Below are positions 7,067 to 9,174 of a stretch of DNA of 9,174 nucleotides, piece by piece. The notes beneath the pieces are model-generated. The model was not told where the DNA came from, made no database searches, and was given only the letters and a program-made list of their open reading frames with translations. This stretch comes from Betaproteobacteria bacterium (GTDB taxonomy: Bacteria; Pseudomonadota; Gammaproteobacteria; Burkholderiales; SG8-39), in assembly GCA_019509895.1 (NCBI GenBank), contig JAEKLK010000228.1, forward strand, positions 1 to 9,174. The letters are read 5' to 3'. A program made the position numbers and the translations under genes. Numbering within the stretch: position 1 is the first letter of the stretch; each line of letters starts with the position of its first letter.

Positions 7067-7095
7067 AATGTACGGCCGTACAAGCCGAAAGTCAA
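7067..7095 (-). promoter_or_regulatory. Sigma-70 promoter of the phasin gene
   Basis: On the - strand, TTGACT (7095-7090, 5 of 6 matches to TTGACA) is separated by exactly 17 nt from TACATT (7072-7067, 4 of 6 matches to TATAAT). Transcription should start near 7060, giving an untranslated leader of about 47 nt before ATG 7013. No other promoter in the window looks this good. Confidence 0.7.
7069..7082. promoter_or_regulatory. Perfect 14-bp palindrome, candidate operator within the phasin promoter
   Basis: TGTACGGCCGTACA equals its own reverse complement. It fills the downstream part of the 17-nt spacer and covers four bases of the -10 hexamer, so a dimeric regulator bound here would exclude RNA polymerase. 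The size and symmetry fit a homodimeric helix-turn-helix repressor, for instance of the TetR class; the protein is not identifiable from this window. It lies about 114 nt from the divergent P450 start and might also affect that gene. Confidence 0.55.
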
Positions 7096-7130
7096 GCTCG
7101 TGATGCGTAGCAGCAAACTGTGAATAGGGC

Positions 7131-7152
7131 ATCGCGTTGCGGACTACGCGGT
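7131..7152. repeat. Short inverted repeat upstream of the P450 gene
   Basis: Seven-base arms (ATCGCGT at 7131-7137, ACGCGGT at 7146-7152, one G-T wobble) enclose an 8-nt loop in the phasin/P450 intergenic region. It may be a weak hairpin or an imperfect operator. In DNA this GC-rich such arms arise by chance, so significance is low. Confidence 0.25.
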
Positions 7153-7195
7153 GTGAGCGGGCACTAACTTCTAGGGTGTCGCACATACTGGCGAC

Positions 7196-8407
7196 GTGGC
7201 CATCGATTTCCGACCGAGCGACCCGGCGGTTCTCGCGCATCCTTTCCCCGTCTATGCGCGTCTGCGGGACGAGGACCCGGCGCACTGGAGTCCGGTGCTG
7301 AAGGGGTGGGTGCTGACCCGCTACGAGGACGTGAAGCGCGTTTGCCTCGACGGCGGCATGTCCTCGGATCGCCTGCGCCCCTTCTTCGCCGCGCTGCCCT
7401 CGGCGGAGGCGCTGCGCATGGCGGAATTGATGCGCGTGCTCACGCTATGGATGGTGTTTCGCGATCCGCCGGAGCACACACGCCTGCGCCGGCTCACCAG
7501 CCGCGTGTTCAACGTTCGCTCCATCCAGGCGCTGAAGCCAGCGGTCGAGTCGCTGACCGTCTGGCTGCTCGACCGGCTCGGCGAGCGCAGCGAATTTGAT
7601 TTCATCTGCGAGTTCGCGGGACCGCTGCCGGCGCTGGTGATCATGGACATGCTCGGCGTGCCGCGGAATGAGCTCGCGCGACTGAAGCGCCTGTCGGACG
7701 AGATGGCACTCTTCATCGGCAGCGCGCGCGAGACCCCCGGCAAGTACGAGCGCGCGGAAGCCGCGACGCGCGAGATGGCCGCGCTTTTCCGCGCGCTCGT
7801 CGACGAACGCCGAAGCGAGCCTCGCCGCGATCTGCTGAGCGAGCTCGTTCATCTCTCCGCCGATGGCGAGCAGCTGTCCGAGGACGAGCTCGTCGCGACC
7901 TGCGTCCTGCTGCTCTTTGCCGGCCATGAAACCACGACGCACCACATCACCAACGGGCTGGCGGCGCTGCTACGGTTTCCTGACCAGATGGATAAGCTAC
8001 GCCGCGATCCCCAAGTCGCGCCCGCGGCGGTGGAGGAGCTATTGCGCTACGACGGGCCAATCGGTGCGCAGGTGCGCATCGTGCAGGAGCCGCAGCGCTT
8101 TCACGGCTGCGAATTGCAGCGAGGCGAGCGCGTTTTTCTAATGATGAACGCGGCGAACCGCGACCCGCGCGCGTACCGCGAGCCGGACCGTGTAGATCTG
8201 GCGCGCCAGGGTCCGCCGCACCTGACGTTTGGCTTCGGCGCCCATATCTGCCTTGGCTTTCCGCTCGCGAGGCTCGAAGGCCAGATTGCGCTGCCGGCAG
8301 TGCTCGCGCGATGGCGGAAGATCGAGCCGTTGAATGACGCGCCCGAGTGGCTCGACTCGCTGGTGCTCCGCGGGATGAAGACTTTTCCGGTGCGCGTGAG
8401 CGGTTGA
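7196..8407 (+). CDS. Cytochrome P450 (bacterial soluble type)
   Basis: A complete 403-residue soluble bacterial P450, without a membrane anchor. Hallmarks: HTRLRRL in the C-helix region (about 96-102), the oxygen-binding I-helix AGHETT (242-247), the K-helix ExxR (E281-R284) and the heme loop FGFGAHICLG (345-354) with Cys352 as the axial thiolate ligand. The enzyme would insert one oxygen atom from O2 into an organic substrate using electrons from a ferredoxin and its reductase; neither partner is encoded in the window. The substrate cannot be inferred. GTG 7196 is chosen because IDFRPSDPAVLAHPFPVYARLR is the usual N-terminus of such enzymes. The ribosome binding site is poor (AGGGTG 17 nt upstream) and no clear promoter is seen, so expression may be weak or need activation. 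The gene is divergent from the phasin and overlaps the transporter gene by 4 nt. Confidence 0.96.
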   Translation: MAIDFRPSDPAVLAHPFPVYARLRDEDPAHWSPVLKGWVLTRYEDVKRVCLDGGMSSDRLRPFFAALPSAEALRMAELMRVLTLWMVFRDPPEHTRLRRLTSRVFNVRSIQALKPAVESLTVWLLDRLGERSEFDFICEFAGPLPALVIMDMLGVPRNELARLKRLSDEMALFIGSARETPGKYERAEAATREMAALFRALVDERRSEPRRDLLSELVHLSADGEQLSEDELVATCVLLLFAGHETTTHHITNGLAALLRFPDQMDKLRRDPQVAPAAVEELLRYDGPIGAQVRIVQEPQRFHGCELQRGERVFLMMNAANRDPRAYREPDRVDLARQGPPHLTFGFGAHICLGFPLARLEGQIALPAVLARWRKIEPLNDAPEWLDSLVLRGMKTFPVRVSG

Positions 8408-9174
8408 GCGCCGGGGCGGACCACCTGCCGGCGCGGCTGTGGTGGCTGCTTGGCGCGCTGACCTTGGCATGGGGTTTCAACTGGACGGCGATGAAGCTCG
8501 CGCTCGCCGAGGTGCCGCCGTGGACCTTTCGCTCGCTCTGCCTCGGCCTTGGCTCGGCGGTGCTGTTCGCGGCACTGCGCCTCGGCGGCCAGCGCCTCGC
8601 GTGGCCGCGGGGCCAATGGCGGCGATTGTGGATGCTGGCGCTGCTCAACATCACCGGCTGGAACATGCTGGTCGCCTTCGGCCTGACGATGATCGCCTCC
8701 GGCCGCGCCTCGATCCTCGCTTACACGATGCCGGTGCTATCCATTCCGCTCTCTGTCTGGCTGCTCGGTGAGCGCCTCACCGGCGCGAAAATCGTCGGCC
8801 TGGCGCTCGGCCTGGCTGGCCTTGCGCTGCTCATTGGCGAGGGCTTCGCGGCGATCGGCGCCGCGCCGCTCGGCACGCTGCTCGTGCTCGGCGCGGCGGC
8901 GAGCTGGGCTCTCGGCGCCGTGCTGCAAAAGAAATATCCGGTGACGCTGCCAGCCGGTCCGTATACGGCGTGGATCATGCTTCTTGGGGGCGTGCCGATT
9001 TTCATCGGCGCCGGGCTGTTTGAGGACCTGCGCGTGCTCGGCGGCATCGGCCCGCGCGCCGTTCTCGGCACGATGTACAACGTATTTATCGCCTTCGCCT
9101 TCGCTCACTGGGCATGGATCAAGCTCGCGACCACGGTCTCGGTGACGGTCTTCTCGCTCAGCATCCTCATCATC
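8404..9174 (+). CDS. EamA-family (DMT superfamily) transporter, 3' end outside window
   Basis: An open frame of 257 residues reaches the window edge without a stop. It is a polytopic inner-membrane protein of the drug/metabolite transporter superfamily with two EamA repeats. The first repeat opens with LAWGFNWTAMKLAL (21-34) and runs through ASGRASILAYTMPVLSIPLSVWLLGERLTGAKIVGLALGLAGLALLIG, the typical repeat end. The second starts at about 157 with LGTLLVLGAAASWALGAVLQKKY. About 40 residues are probably missing. Family members mostly export amino acids, metabolites or drugs; the substrate here is unknown. The likely start is TTG 8404, which overlaps the P450 stop (TTGA, 4 nt) and suggests translational coupling. 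There is no ATG before the first membrane segment; GTG 8347, inside the P450 gene, is a less likely alternative. Confidence 0.9.
   Translation, partial: MSAGADHLPARLWWLLGALTLAWGFNWTAMKLALAEVPPWTFRSLCLGLGSAVLFAALRLGGQRLAWPRGQWRRLWMLALLNITGWNMLVAFGLTMIASGRASILAYTMPVLSIPLSVWLLGERLTGAKIVGLALGLAGLALLIGEGFAAIGAAPLGTLLVLGAAASWALGAVLQKKYPVTLPAGPYTAWIMLLGGVPIFIGAGLFEDLRVLGGIGPRAVLGTMYNVFIAFAFAHWAWIKLATTVSVTVFSLSILII

Noticed and set aside
7137..7189. Possible promoter of the P450 gene (TTGCGG with TAACTT or CATACT)
   Set aside because: The spacings (22 nt for TAACTT) or the missing -35 partner do not fit a sigma-70 promoter, so no P450 promoter is called.
7947..8666. A 239-codon - strand open frame over the P450/transporter junction
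   Set aside because: It is rich in Arg, Ser, Ala and Pro, opposes two well-supported genes and has no recognisable domain.
8439..8771. A 110-codon + strand frame within the transporter gene
   Set aside because: The other + strand frame encodes an unmistakable EamA membrane protein through the same bases; this one has no membrane or domain pattern.

Overview
The window is an ordinary, gene-dense, GC-rich bacterial chromosome segment. Protein content points to a betaproteobacterium, probably Burkholderiales or a close relative that makes polyhydroxyalkanoate (PHA). The signs are a long-form HrpA helicase, an EI24/CysZ-like membrane protein, a peroxiredoxin-glutaredoxin fusion, a stand-alone CinA-N/MoCF-type protein and a PhaP-type phasin. 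The taxonomic call is an inference from gene types, not from a marker gene.

Left part (1-6441, all + strand). The first 57 bases are the tail of an unidentified gene. Then come a small GIY-YIG-like protein (159-467), hrpA (487-4122), an EI24-family membrane protein overlapping hrpA by 4 nt (4119-4859), a peroxiredoxin-5/glutaredoxin fusion (4929-5666) and a MoCF/CinA-N protein (5676-6416). Spacings are short (19, -4, 69 and 9 nt), so much of this run may be co-transcribed. It ends in a strong palindromic terminator at 6417-6441.

Middle (6471-7195). A phasin gene on the - strand converges on the shared terminator. Its upstream region is the most legible regulatory DNA in the window. It has a good sigma-70 promoter (TTGACT, 17 nt, TACATT), a perfect 14-bp palindrome between and overlapping the promoter hexamers, a near-consensus PhaR-type box (CTGC-N3-GCAC) at the predicted transcription start, and a perfect AGGAG ribosome binding site.

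Right part (7196-9174, + strand). A complete bacterial cytochrome P450, divergent from the phasin, overlaps by 4 nt (TTGA) the start of an EamA/DMT-family transporter that runs off the window end. The pair looks translationally coupled.

I see no mobile element, CRISPR array, phage gene, tRNA or rRNA, and no clear previously undescribed system. The points most worth a second look are the phasin operator architecture, the apparent loss of the active-site arginine in the small GIY-YIG protein, and the P450-transporter coupling. No gene-free stretch exceeds about 185 bases.
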